Origin: Brevibacillus sp.
Lineage (GTDB): Bacteria; Bacillota; Bacilli; Brevibacillales; Brevibacillaceae
Assembly (NCBI GenBank): GCA_029240815.1
Contig: JARDZO010000058.1
Span: forward strand, 1 to 22,189
Direction of reading: 5' to 3'
DNA: 22,189 nucleotides
Shown here: positions 14,644-22,061 of the stretch, one piece after another
How positions within the stretch are numbered: the first letter of the stretch is position 1
Layout of the letters: the number at the start of each line of letters is the position of its first letter
Made by a program: the position numbers and the translations under genes
The notes under the pieces: model-generated
What the model saw: only the letters and a program-made list of their open reading frames with translations
Told to the model about the DNA's origin: nothing
The model's database searches: none

Positions 14644-15990
14644 ATGGCGGGATTTATTTCTTTTCTGGAGAACCGCGTCATGCCGGTTGCTGGTCGGATC
14701 GCGGAACAAAAGCATTTGCAGGCGATTCGTGACGGAATCATTTTAACCATGCCTTTGTTGATTATCGGTTCGATCTTCCTCATCATCGGCTTCATTCCGA
14801 TACCAGGCTACAACGATTTTATGAGCGGAATATTCGGTGACAAATGGCTTACCAAGCTGCTGTATCCGGTGAATGCCACCTTTGACATCATGGCTTTGAT
14901 CGTCAGCTTTGGCGTCGCCTATCGGCTGGCGGAAAAGTATAAGGTCGATCCGTTGTCAGCAGGGGCGATCTCGGTTGCTTCCTTCTTGCTCGCCACACCT
15001 TACACAACGATGTTCACGCCTGAGGGAGCCAGCACCGCAGTAGAAGTGGGAGGCGTCATTCCGGTGGCGCTGATGGGCAGCAAAGGCTTGTTCGTCGCCA
15101 TGATCCTCGCTCTACTGTCCACTGAAATTTACCGCAAGATCATCCAAAAGAAAATCATCATAACGATGCCGGACGGTGTGCCGCCTGCTGTAGCCCGCTC
15201 ATTCGTGGCCTTGATTCCCGCCTCTGCCGTGCTGCTGGTCGTATGGCTGCTGCGCATCCTCATTGAAAATACTTCGTTTCAGAGCATCCACAACATTGTC
15301 TCCGATCTGCTGGTCGGGCCGCTGAACGCACTGGGAAGCAGCATGTTCGGCGCGATCATTGCCGTACTGTTGGTGCAGCTGCTTTGGTCGCTTGGCTTGC
15401 ACGGAGCGGCCATCGTCGGTGGTGTCATGGACCCCATTTGGCTCTCACTGATGGACCAAAACCGTGCCGTTTTCCAGGCAGATCCCACGGGTGAATTGCC
15501 AAACGTCATTACCAAACAATTTTTTGATCTCTGGATTTATGCAGGTGGCTCAGGCGCGACCCTCGCACTGGTGGTCCTCATGATACTCCGTGCACGCAGC
15601 GAACAGATGAAAAACATCGGCAGGCTGTCGATCGGGCCAGGGCTGTTCAACATCAATGAACCCGTAACGTTCGGGATGCCGATCGTCATGAACCCGCTGC
15701 TGATCATCCCGTTCATTTTGGCGCCTATCGTGCTGGTCATTGTCAGTTATTTGGCCATGTCACTGGGCTGGGTAGCAAAGCCGAGTGGTGTCGCTGTCCC
15801 ATGGACGACTCCGCCAATCATCAGCGGCTACTTGGCGACAGGCGGAAAAATATCCGGCAGCGTGCTCCAGCTGGTCAACTTTGTCCTATCGCTTTTGATC
15901 TACTACCCATTCTTTAGGCTGTGGGACAAACAAAAGCTGGCGGAGGAACAAGCCGAATCTACCTCGACCGAAACCTCCGTTCCTATGTAA
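14644..15990 (+). CDS. celB: PTS lactose/cellobiose-type EIIC permease
   Basis: The 448-residue membrane permease binds the disaccharide and carries it inward as it is phosphorylated by EIIB. It has about ten hydrophobic segments and the family signature GLFNINEPVTFGMPIVMNP (about 335-355). It resembles CelB/ChbC/LicC permeases for cellobiose, chitobiose or oligo-beta-glucosides. The ATG at 14644 is preferred over the GTG at 14638 because GAGGAGGG (14631-14638) lies at proper spacing. It follows EIIB by 12 bases. The tail after the last span is short and charged (KQKLAEEQ). Substrate cannot be read from the sequence; the neighbouring deacetylase points to a chitin-derived sugar. Confidence 0.93.
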   Translation: MAGFISFLENRVMPVAGRIAEQKHLQAIRDGIILTMPLLIIGSIFLIIGFIPIPGYNDFMSGIFGDKWLTKLLYPVNATFDIMALIVSFGVAYRLAEKYKVDPLSAGAISVASFLLATPYTTMFTPEGASTAVEVGGVIPVALMGSKGLFVAMILALLSTEIYRKIIQKKIIITMPDGVPPAVARSFVALIPASAVLLVVWLLRILIENTSFQSIHNIVSDLLVGPLNALGSSMFGAIIAVLLVQLLWSLGLHGAAIVGGVMDPIWLSLMDQNRAVFQADPTGELPNVITKQFFDLWIYAGGSGATLALVVLMILRARSEQMKNIGRLSIGPGLFNINEPVTFGMPIVMNPLLIIPFILAPIVLVIVSYLAMSLGWVAKPSGVAVPWTTPPIISGYLATGGKISGSVLQLVNFVLSLLIYYPFFRLWDKQKLAEEQAESTSTETSVPM

Positions 15991-16013
15991 ATCTGTCAGA
16001 GAAAGGATCTGCC

Positions 16014-16760
16014 ATGAAACTGATTGTGAATGCGGACGATTTTGGCTATTCAAAAGGCGTCAACTTAGGGATTGTAGAGGCGCACATCGAGGGGATCGTT
16101 TCATCTGCCACGATGATGATGAATATGCCGGGGGTGGAGCATGCTTTTCATCTGGCAGCGGACACCCCCGCTTTGGGAGTGGGCGTGCATCTGGTTCTCA
16201 CTTGCGGTTCACCATTGGAAGCGAATGTTCCTACGCTGACCGATGAAAACGGGTTGTTTCGTCGAGGTCAGGCCCATCTGGCAGAAGCTTCAGCCGAGGA
16301 TGTAGAGCGTGAATTCACAGCGCAGGTAGAGCGGTTTTTCCGCACGGGGCGAAAACCCACCCATATCGACAGCCATCATCACGTACATGCGAGGGAAAAC
16401 ATTTTGCCTGTCGTATTGCGTCTGGCAGATCGCTACGGACTCCCTGTCCGGTATCCGTGGGCCTTTGAACAAGGGGAACGCCCGCATACGTCACCGATCC
16501 ATACCACTGAAGGCTTTTCTCATCATTTTTACGGAGACGATCTGACAGTCGATGGGTTGATTGCGATTATAGAAGGTCTCTCTGGCAGTTCGACAGCTGA
16601 AATTATGACCCATCCGGCGTATGTGGACGAGGAACTGCTCAAGGGCAGCTCCTACGCGATTCCCCGCACGAAGGAACTGCAGATCCTGACAGCACCAAAA
16701 GTAAAGGAGCACATCAAGCAGAGCAAGGTACAACTCGTGACCTTTAACGAAATCAGATAG
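16014..16760 (+). CDS. chbG: ChbG/YdjC-family carbohydrate deacetylase
   Basis: This 248-residue metal-dependent deacetylase removes an N-acetyl group from chitooligosaccharides, in E. coli chitobiose-6-phosphate, which is needed before ChbF can cleave it. The family motifs are clear: NADDFGYSKGVN at 6-17 with the metal-binding Asp, VGVHL (His59), and THIDSHHHVH at 116-125. No signal peptide is present, so it acts in the cytoplasm. The ATG at 16014 lies after GAAAGGATC and yields the canonical start MKLIVNADDFG; the frame is open further up inside celB. It sits between EIIC and EIIA, an unusual place (in E. coli chbG is last). Its stop TAG adjoins the EIIA ribosome binding site. Confidence 0.93.
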   Translation: MKLIVNADDFGYSKGVNLGIVEAHIEGIVSSATMMMNMPGVEHAFHLAADTPALGVGVHLVLTCGSPLEANVPTLTDENGLFRRGQAHLAEASAEDVEREFTAQVERFFRTGRKPTHIDSHHHVHARENILPVVLRLADRYGLPVRYPWAFEQGERPHTSPIHTTEGFSHHFYGDDLTVDGLIAIIEGLSGSSTAEIMTHPAYVDEELLKGSSYAIPRTKELQILTAPKVKEHIKQSKVQLVTFNEIR

Positions 16761-16772
16761 GTGGAGATGGAC

Positions 16773-17099
16773 GTGGACCATACAGAAGTGATCTTTCAAC
16801 TGATTCTGCACGGAGGAAATGCAAGGAGTCTGGCGATGGAGGCAATCGCCCTGGCGAAGAACAAAGACATGTCTGGGGCACAAAAAGCGTTGGAACAGGC
16901 GGGAGAAGAGTTGAGCAAAGCCCACCAAAATCAGACGGCCTTTATTCAAAAAGAAGTGTCCGGTGAAAAGACAGAAATCAGCATGCTGTTGATTCACGCG
17001 CAGGACCATTTGATGAATGCCATGACGATCAAGGATTTGGCCAGCGAGTTTGTCGAGCTGTATGGCCATATTCACGAGAGCAAGGGGGCGGAAGTGTGA
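16773..17099 (+). CDS. celC: PTS lactose/cellobiose-type EIIA component
   Basis: A 108-residue helical protein of the LacF/ChbA/LicA family that passes phosphate from HPr to EIIB. The IHAQDHLM motif carries the phospho-histidine (His75) and the conserved Asp78 expected to bind the trimer metal. The start is uncertain: GTG at 16773 has AGGTGGAG 6 bases upstream and gives the usual N-terminus, while ATG at 16767 and GTG at 16761 are in frame but overlap that site. Its last codons overlap the GH4 gene by 4 bases (GTGA), so the two are translationally coupled. Confidence 0.92.
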   Translation: MDHTEVIFQLILHGGNARSLAMEAIALAKNKDMSGAQKALEQAGEELSKAHQNQTAFIQKEVSGEKTEISMLLIHAQDHLMNAMTIKDLASEFVELYGHIHESKGAEV

Positions 17100-18418
17100 G
17101 CGGAATCAAGATTGTAACCATAGGTGGAGGCTCCAGTTATACACCTGAATTGGTAGAGGGTTTTATCAAACGGTACGATGAATTGCCTGTGCGGGAATTA
17201 TGGCTGGTGGATATTCCGGAAGGGGAAAAGAAGCTCCAGATCGTGGGAGCGCTGGCCAAACGAATGGTGGAAAAGGCAGGAGTGCCTATCGATATTCATC
17301 TGACGCTGGATCGCAGAAAAGCATTGGAGGGCGCGGATTTCGTCACGACCCAGATTCGTGTAGGTCTGCTGGATGCGAGGGTGAAAGACGAAAAGATTCC
17401 ATTGAAATACGGGGTCATCGGGCAAGAAACGAATGGGCCCGGCGGTCTGTTCAAGGGACTGCGCACGATTCCCGTAATCATGGACATCTGCCGCGACATG
17501 GAGGAGCTCTGCCCGGATGCCTGGCTGATCAACTTTACGAATCCTGCGGGAATGGTGACCGAAGCGGTGCTGCGTCACACCAACCGAAAAAAGGTCATCG
17601 GTCTGTGCAACGTACCCATCGGCATGAAAATGGGTGTGGCTTCCGTCATGGCAGTCGATGAGTCGCGCGTACACATCGATTTTGCAGGGCTGAATCACAT
17701 GGTCTTCGGCCTGGGTGTCTACGTGGACGGAGAAAATGTGACATCGCAGGTGATCGACAAGCTCTCGGGAGAACAGTCGGGCATCACCATGGAAAATATC
17801 CTGGATCTGGGCTGGGACAAAGATTTTATCAAAGCATTGGGAATCTTGCCTTGCCCGTACCACCGCTATTACTACCAGACCCGTACGATGCTCGAACACG
17901 AGCTGGAAGAGGCGCAAAAGATCGGAACACGTGCCGAGGTCGTGAAGAAAGTAGAGGAAGAATTGTTTGAGTTGTACAAAGATCCTGATCTGTCTATCAA
18001 GCCGCCACAACTGGAAAAACGGGGTGGAGCTTATTACAGCGAGGCTGCCTGCAACCTGATCTACTCGATTTACAACGACAAGCGCGATATCCAGCCGGTC
18101 AATGTGCGTAATAACGGAGCAATCGCGAGTATTCCGGATGATTCCGCCGTCGAAGTGAACTGCGTGATTACCCGAGAAGGACCGATTCCTCTCGCAGTCG
18201 GCGATTTGCCTGTACCCGTGCGCGGTTTGGTGCAGCAAATCAAGTCGTTTGAGAGAGTGGCGGCAGAAGCGGCAGTGACAGGGGACTATCATCAGGCACT
18301 GTTGGCTATGACCATCAATCCGTTGGTTTCCACCGATGCAATCGCCAAAAAAATTCTGGACGAAATGCTGGAGGCCCATAAAGATTATTTGCCCCAGTTT
18401 TTCAAGCCTGTCTCATGA
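17096..18418 (+). CDS. licH: GH4 6-phospho-beta-glucosidase (LicH/ChbF/CelF-like)
   Basis: This 440-residue cytoplasmic enzyme hydrolyses phosphorylated disaccharides imported by the PTS, using NAD+ and a divalent metal in the redox-assisted GH4 mechanism. The Rossmann start IVTIGGGSSYTPELVEG (about 6-22) binds NAD+; Cys171 and Asn172 (GLCNVPIG) and His201 (LNHMV) match the family's metal and substrate ligands; ETNGPGG lies at 111-117. The length is normal. The GTG start overlaps the EIIA stop as GTGA. With ChbG in the operon, chitobiose-6-phosphate or cellobiose-6-phosphate are the main candidate substrates. The stop lies in an ATGA that may start the small gene downstream. Confidence 0.93.
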   Translation: MSGIKIVTIGGGSSYTPELVEGFIKRYDELPVRELWLVDIPEGEKKLQIVGALAKRMVEKAGVPIDIHLTLDRRKALEGADFVTTQIRVGLLDARVKDEKIPLKYGVIGQETNGPGGLFKGLRTIPVIMDICRDMEELCPDAWLINFTNPAGMVTEAVLRHTNRKKVIGLCNVPIGMKMGVASVMAVDESRVHIDFAGLNHMVFGLGVYVDGENVTSQVIDKLSGEQSGITMENILDLGWDKDFIKALGILPCPYHRYYYQTRTMLEHELEEAQKIGTRAEVVKKVEEELFELYKDPDLSIKPPQLEKRGGAYYSEAACNLIYSIYNDKRDIQPVNVRNNGAIASIPDDSAVEVNCVITREGPIPLAVGDLPVPVRGLVQQIKSFERVAAEAAVTGDYHQALLAMTINPLVSTDAIAKKILDEMLEAHKDYLPQFFKPVS

Positions 18419-18580
18419 GTAGAGGCGTCTTCATCGAGAGGGCAGCAGCACGAGCTACAAGCTGCCCCGGATGATATCAAGCAGTTGGTTCAGTTTGTGA
18501 CGGATACCAATGATCAGGATGGTGTCGTGAGCGTGGTTCGCAAATTTTTAAATGCTAAACGGGAGGGAGGGAGTCAATGA
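18415..18580 (+). pseudogene. Probable frameshifted small gene between licH and the HPr gene
   Basis: An ATG at 18415 overlaps the licH stop (ATGA) and reads MSRGVFIE before a premature stop in that frame. Skipping one base near 18439 (GAG-A-GGG) continues in frame 2 as GQQHELQAAPDDIKQLVQFV and on through TDTNDQDGVVSVVRKFL to a TGA at 18578-18580, which itself overlaps the HPr ATG (ATGA). The composite would be about 54 residues, hydrophilic and helical in its second half. The coupled ends are what a genuine operon gene would show; the break may be a mutation, a sequencing error or programmed frameshifting. No family is recognised. The downstream frame is also continuous with licH past its TGA, so readthrough is a second possibility. 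Confidence 0.4.
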
Positions 18581-18840
18581 TTCGGATCAATGTCGAAGTA
18601 ACCGTCAGTGGCGGTCTCCATGCACGTCCCGCGTCTGTTTTGGTCCATCTGCTCAATCAGCACCAATCGTCCGTGAAAATGATTTACAACGGAAAAGAGG
18701 CGAACGGCAAGAGCATCCTCAGCGTGATGGCACTCGGTGTAAATGCCGGAGATGAACTGACGTTTGAGGTGGACGGATCAGATGAGCAGGAGGCTGCAGC
18801 GAGCATTCAACAGTTGTTTGAACGAGATTTTGCCGTATAA
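18577..18840 (+). CDS. HPr-family phosphocarrier protein encoded in the PTS operon
   Basis: An 87-residue HPr homologue. GLHARPAS holds the phosphorylatable His15, and Ser46 in GKSILSVMALG is placed as in the HPr kinase target of B. subtilis HPr. So it should both carry phosphate from enzyme I to EIIA and, as the Ser-P form, assist CcpA; Crh, by contrast, lacks His15. A dedicated HPr beside a complete EIIABC set suggests a second copy in addition to a ptsH elsewhere, which cannot be checked here. The ATG at 18577 follows a very strong GGGAGGGAGGG and overlaps the stop of the preceding open frame. It is the last gene before the terminator. Confidence 0.93.
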   Translation: MIRINVEVTVSGGLHARPASVLVHLLNQHQSSVKMIYNGKEANGKSILSVMALGVNAGDELTFEVDGSDEQEAAASIQQLFERDFAV

Positions 18841-18860
18841 CAGAACGGCTAGGGGAAAAG

Positions 18861-18900
18861 AAAAGCCAATCACCGAAGAAGGGTGATTGGCTTTTGGTTG
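18861..18900. terminator. Bidirectional terminator between the HPr gene and the kinase gene
   Basis: AAAAGCCAATCACC (18861-18874) and GGTGATTGGCTTTT (18882-18895) form a perfect 14-bp stem with a 7-base loop. T-rich tracts flank it on both strands (ending at 18900 and CTTTTCTTTT on the minus strand), so it serves both convergent transcripts. Confidence 0.9.
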
Positions 18901-18912
18901 TTTTGAGGAGGA

Positions 18913-21090
18913 CTAGCGGCGAAAGGTAACGATGACTTTGAAGTAATCACCGTCAATATCGATCTGCAGCTTGCCGCCTTGCAGCTCGACAATACTTTTT
19001 GCGATAGCGAGGCCGAGACCCGACCCTTCGGTATTGCGCGATTGGTCTGCACGCTTGAAGCGCTCAAACAGTTCATCGGCAGCAAAATCGATTTCGTAGG
19101 CAGATACGTTTTTGATCGTTAGAATGACTTCATCGTGCTGTTCGACCAGGTCAATATGAACTCTCGTATGCGGCATGGAGTACTTGAGGGCATTGCCAAT
19201 CAGATTCTCGAATACGCGCCATGTTTTCTTGCCGTCGAGAGGGGCGTAAATTTTTTGCTGCTCGATATTTACGCGGAAGGTCAGTGGCGATTCTTCGATT
19301 TTATCGCTAAATTCGGCGATCGCCTGGTTGAGCAAGGAGGAGACGTTAACTTGCTCGATGTTCAATTCTACCGATCCGCTTGCCGTTTTAGCTGCCTCGA
19401 ACAGGTCATCGATCAAGACCTTCAGACGGTTGGTCTTCCGTTCGAGGACATCGACGTAGCTCTTGATGTCTTCCTTGGTCAGGTCTTCCCGTTTGAGCAG
19501 ATCGACGTAGTTGATGATAGACGTGAGCGGTGTTTTTAAATCATGGGACACATTCGTAATCAGCTCTGATTTGAGTCGTTCGCTTTTCATTTGGCTTTCC
19601 ACCGAACGCTGCAGTCCCTGTTTGATGTTGTTGAGGGAGTGAGCGAGATCTGCCAGTTTGCCGCGCGGCTTTTCCACGATCGCCGCATGGAGATCTCCTG
19701 CAGCCATCTGGGAGGCACCGAGCAGGACTCTGTTCATCAGCCCGATGCGTCGGAAAATGTAGGGGAGCACGCATAGGGCATAGAACATGCAGTATAAAAA
19801 GGTGAGTATCAGTAATTCTTCAACGCGTTCGACAAGAGCGACAAAACCCAGAGCGATGCTCATCCCCAACCCAATGGTTAGTACAAAGATGAGGGCCACC
19901 TTGAAAAAGACGCTGCGGTTGGAATAGCTTTCTTTTAACAAGGTGCGTTGGCGAGACAGCAAGCTTCTTTGCCATTGCTGACGGAACACTTCGGAATCGT
20001 TGTACATGCTCCAACCTTCGACCACATACAGCAGGAAAAAGGCAGTCAGCGGGAGCATGACGATCAGGGTAAAGATCTGCTCAAAACCGATTGGGAAGGA
20101 GAAGAAGTTCATATCAAATGCAGTGATCAGGTAAATCAAGATAGCTGGGAACAACAGAATAATCCGGATGTCCAGTGGAATGCGGCGTAACAGCTCCAAG
20201 CTTCTTTGCACGATAGGGAGCTGCACTGCTCTTTGCGTGAAAGTGTACCGCAACAGCACGCCGCTAATCAGGAGAGTGAAGGCCAAGAGCCCGCATTCCA
20301 CCATGAGGCGTTCCCGAACAGAATTGTAGTACGTAGCGTCTGCGTGTATTTGACTGTATCCATCTGGATCAAAAGGGACATAGATGACGCCTTTCCACTG
20401 CTTCAATTGGAAATCGCGATTCAGCCCCGAGAACATGCTTGAATTTGCATGAGAGTTTTGCGGGAATTGGAAGGCAAAGAGGGCGACATTCTTCAGTTCT
20501 GCTGCTGTCGGCTCTTGCTCGAGATTGGTATAGAACTTGTTTCGTTTTCCATCCTGTACGTAGTATTTAAAAGAGCTGTTGCGGAAGTTCAGGCTGTTTT
20601 TACGTTCCTCGTATTCCTCGTCTTTGGCGGCAACCATCTCATTCATGCTTTTTTGCCAGTCTGCCTGAATTCGTTTGGTTTCCTCTACGACGTTGTTCTC
20701 CTGTTCTGTCGTGAGTTTGGCCACTTCATCAGCCTTGCCAGCTCGCTGTGCTTCCTGAATGAGAGGAGCATATTGTTCAGCGATCTCTCGCTTTTTTTCG
20801 ATTAACGATTGGTCGCGGTTCTCATTGATTTGTTCTAACGATTGACTGTCGATCTTTTCTAGCGGTCTTTTGTCTTCATAACCGGCAAAGCCTACATGAA
20901 CACTCTCGATCAGATCCACTTCCGTATTCAGTTCATTGTAAAACGAGTAGCTGTCAAAGTAATAGTCCTCTTGCAAATACGCGCGATTCTCGTAAATGTC
21001 TACAACCGTGAGAAAAGAGAGACTCGTGGTCAGTACCAGGGCGAGGACGGCGAGCAGCGAGTAACGACTATTTTTCGATTTTGTATCCAA
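18913..21090 (-). CDS. Six-span membrane sensor histidine kinase
   Basis: The protein has 725 residues. A first span (about 11-32) is followed by an outside domain of about 230 residues with a charged coiled-coil-like part (95-165), then five more hydrophobic segments (about 263-283, 307-327, 336-357, 396-419, 424-446), a HAMP-like linker, a HisKA domain with His516 in VSHDLKTP, and a HATPase_c domain with N box ENLIGNALKY (628-637) and G2 box GSGLGLA (689-695). The G1 box has no DxGxG; the position reads TIKNVSAYE (658-666). The TTG start at 21090 lies about 9 bases after AAAGGTGG and within the regulator gene, a 23-base overlap, so the pair is co-translated. The signal is unknown; envelope stress is a guess from architecture. 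Confidence 0.9.
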   Translation of the reverse strand: MDTKSKNSRYSLLAVLALVLTTSLSFLTVVDIYENRAYLQEDYYFDSYSFYNELNTEVDLIESVHVGFAGYEDKRPLEKIDSQSLEQINENRDQSLIEKKREIAEQYAPLIQEAQRAGKADEVAKLTTEQENNVVEETKRIQADWQKSMNEMVAAKDEEYEERKNSLNFRNSSFKYYVQDGKRNKFYTNLEQEPTAAELKNVALFAFQFPQNSHANSSMFSGLNRDFQLKQWKGVIYVPFDPDGYSQIHADATYYNSVRERLMVECGLLAFTLLISGVLLRYTFTQRAVQLPIVQRSLELLRRIPLDIRIILLFPAILIYLITAFDMNFFSFPIGFEQIFTLIVMLPLTAFFLLYVVEGWSMYNDSEVFRQQWQRSLLSRQRTLLKESYSNRSVFFKVALIFVLTIGLGMSIALGFVALVERVEELLILTFLYCMFYALCVLPYIFRRIGLMNRVLLGASQMAAGDLHAAIVEKPRGKLADLAHSLNNIKQGLQRSVESQMKSERLKSELITNVSHDLKTPLTSIINYVDLLKREDLTKEDIKSYVDVLERKTNRLKVLIDDLFEAAKTASGSVELNIEQVNVSSLLNQAIAEFSDKIEESPLTFRVNIEQQKIYAPLDGKKTWRVFENLIGNALKYSMPHTRVHIDLVEQHDEVILTIKNVSAYEIDFAADELFERFKRADQSRNTEGSGLGLAIAKSIVELQGGKLQIDIDGDYFKVIVTFRR

Positions 21091-21763
21091 TTCCCCATAC
21101 CACCTTTAAATATTTCGGATCCTTCGGGTTGATTTCAATTTTTTCCCGAATGCGTCGGACGTGCACGGCGACGGTGTTCTCGGCATTGAGATAGGGCTCC
21201 TTCCATACTCGTTCGTAGATTTCCTCGATGGAAAAGACCCGGCCCTTGTTATCCATCAACAGCTCGAGAATCCTGTACTCGGTTGCCGTCAAACGGACAT
21301 CATTGCCATCCACGGTGACCGTCTTCGTGCTTTTGTTCAAGGTCAGTCCGCGCACTTGGACCTCATCGTCTGTGGCTCTGTAGTTGCCCAGATTGGTGTA
21401 GCGGCGGAGCTGTGATTTTACTCGTGCTACCAGTTCCAACGGATGAAAAGGCTTGGTGACGTAATCGTCGGCCCCGACATTCAAACCCAGGATTTTGTCG
21501 GTATCCTCCGATTTTGCGGAAAGCATAATGATGGGGATGTTGCGTTCCTGACGGATTTTAAAGGTTGCCGTTATTCCGTCCATCCGTGGCATCATGATGT
21601 CCAGGATGATGAGATGGATATCCTCTTCCGATAGGATATCCAGAGCCTCCAGACCATCCCCCGCCTTGTAGACGGTGATCATCTCATTCTTGAGATAGAT
21701 TTCGATTGCGTCCCTGATTTCCGGCTCATCATCGACGACAAGGACATTGTAATTCGTCATCAT
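21068..21763 (-). CDS. OmpR/PhoB-family response regulator
   Basis: This 231-residue regulator has a receiver domain with Asp11/Asp12, phospho-acceptor Asp55 (IILDIMMPRMDG), Ser82 (MLSAKSED) and Lys104 (VTKPFHP), and a winged-helix DNA-binding domain (about 133-230) with the usual RIREKIE recognition region and closing GIGYKIEK. The ATG at 21763 lies just after AAGGTGGG; a second ATG directly follows, and a GTG at 21772 overlaps the ribosome binding site. It is the first gene of the pair with the kinase at 18913-21090. The paralogue cannot be named; sequence style is that of VanR- or YycF-like regulators. Confidence 0.93.
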   Translation of the reverse strand: MMTNYNVLVVDDEPEIRDAIEIYLKNEMITVYKAGDGLEALDILSEEDIHLIILDIMMPRMDGITATFKIRQERNIPIIMLSAKSEDTDKILGLNVGADDYVTKPFHPLELVARVKSQLRRYTNLGNYRATDDEVQVRGLTLNKSTKTVTVDGNDVRLTATEYRILELLMDNKGRVFSIEEIYERVWKEPYLNAENTVAVHVRRIREKIEINPKDPKYLKVVWGIGYKIEK

Positions 21764-21821
21764 AAGTCCCACCTTGTGATTTCGTTCATAGTTCTATCTT
21801 ACCGGTCAGTTTTAACAAAAT

Positions 21822-21850
21822 AGCATAGAAAACTCTTACATTTTTCTTAA
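21822..21850 (-). promoter_or_regulatory. Possible sigma-A promoter of the regulator-kinase operon
   Basis: On the minus strand TTAAGA (21850-21845) and TATGCT (21827-21822) are separated by 17 bases, each matching 4 of 6 consensus positions, about 60 bases before the ATG. CTTAC and GTAAG form an inverted repeat around the -35 that could be an operator. Confidence 0.35.
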
Positions 21851-21876
21851 CGAGTAAGAATTATTTAGCGAAACGT

Positions 21877-21966
21877 TTATGAATTCTGGAGCGCATGGCG
21901 AGGTACCTCAGCGTCCGCTTCTGGCATTACTTTGGTAAAATCATCCATCATCTCGCGGGCGCTCAT
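21877..21966 (-). other. Very short open frame, possible remnant
   Basis: A 29-codon frame from ATG at 21966 to TAA at 21877 reads MSAREMMDDFTKVMPEADAE and nine further residues. The composition is protein-like and acidic, but there is no Shine-Dalgarno sequence before the ATG. It may be chance or the end of a decayed gene. The rest of 21764-22189 holds the promoter listed and the folded stretch at 22062-22189, with no other gene seen. Confidence 0.15.
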
Positions 21967-22061
21967 CCTTGAGCAGGCCTTGATAGAGGTTTTCTTATAA
22001 TATCGGAATGGATAAAATTTGAGGAGCCATTTATTTTATCAATAGAATGAAAAAAGTATGG

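Noticed and set aside
17198..18379. 393-residue minus-strand open frame
   Set aside because: It mirrors the GH4 gene and has a His- and Arg-rich antisense composition without motifs.
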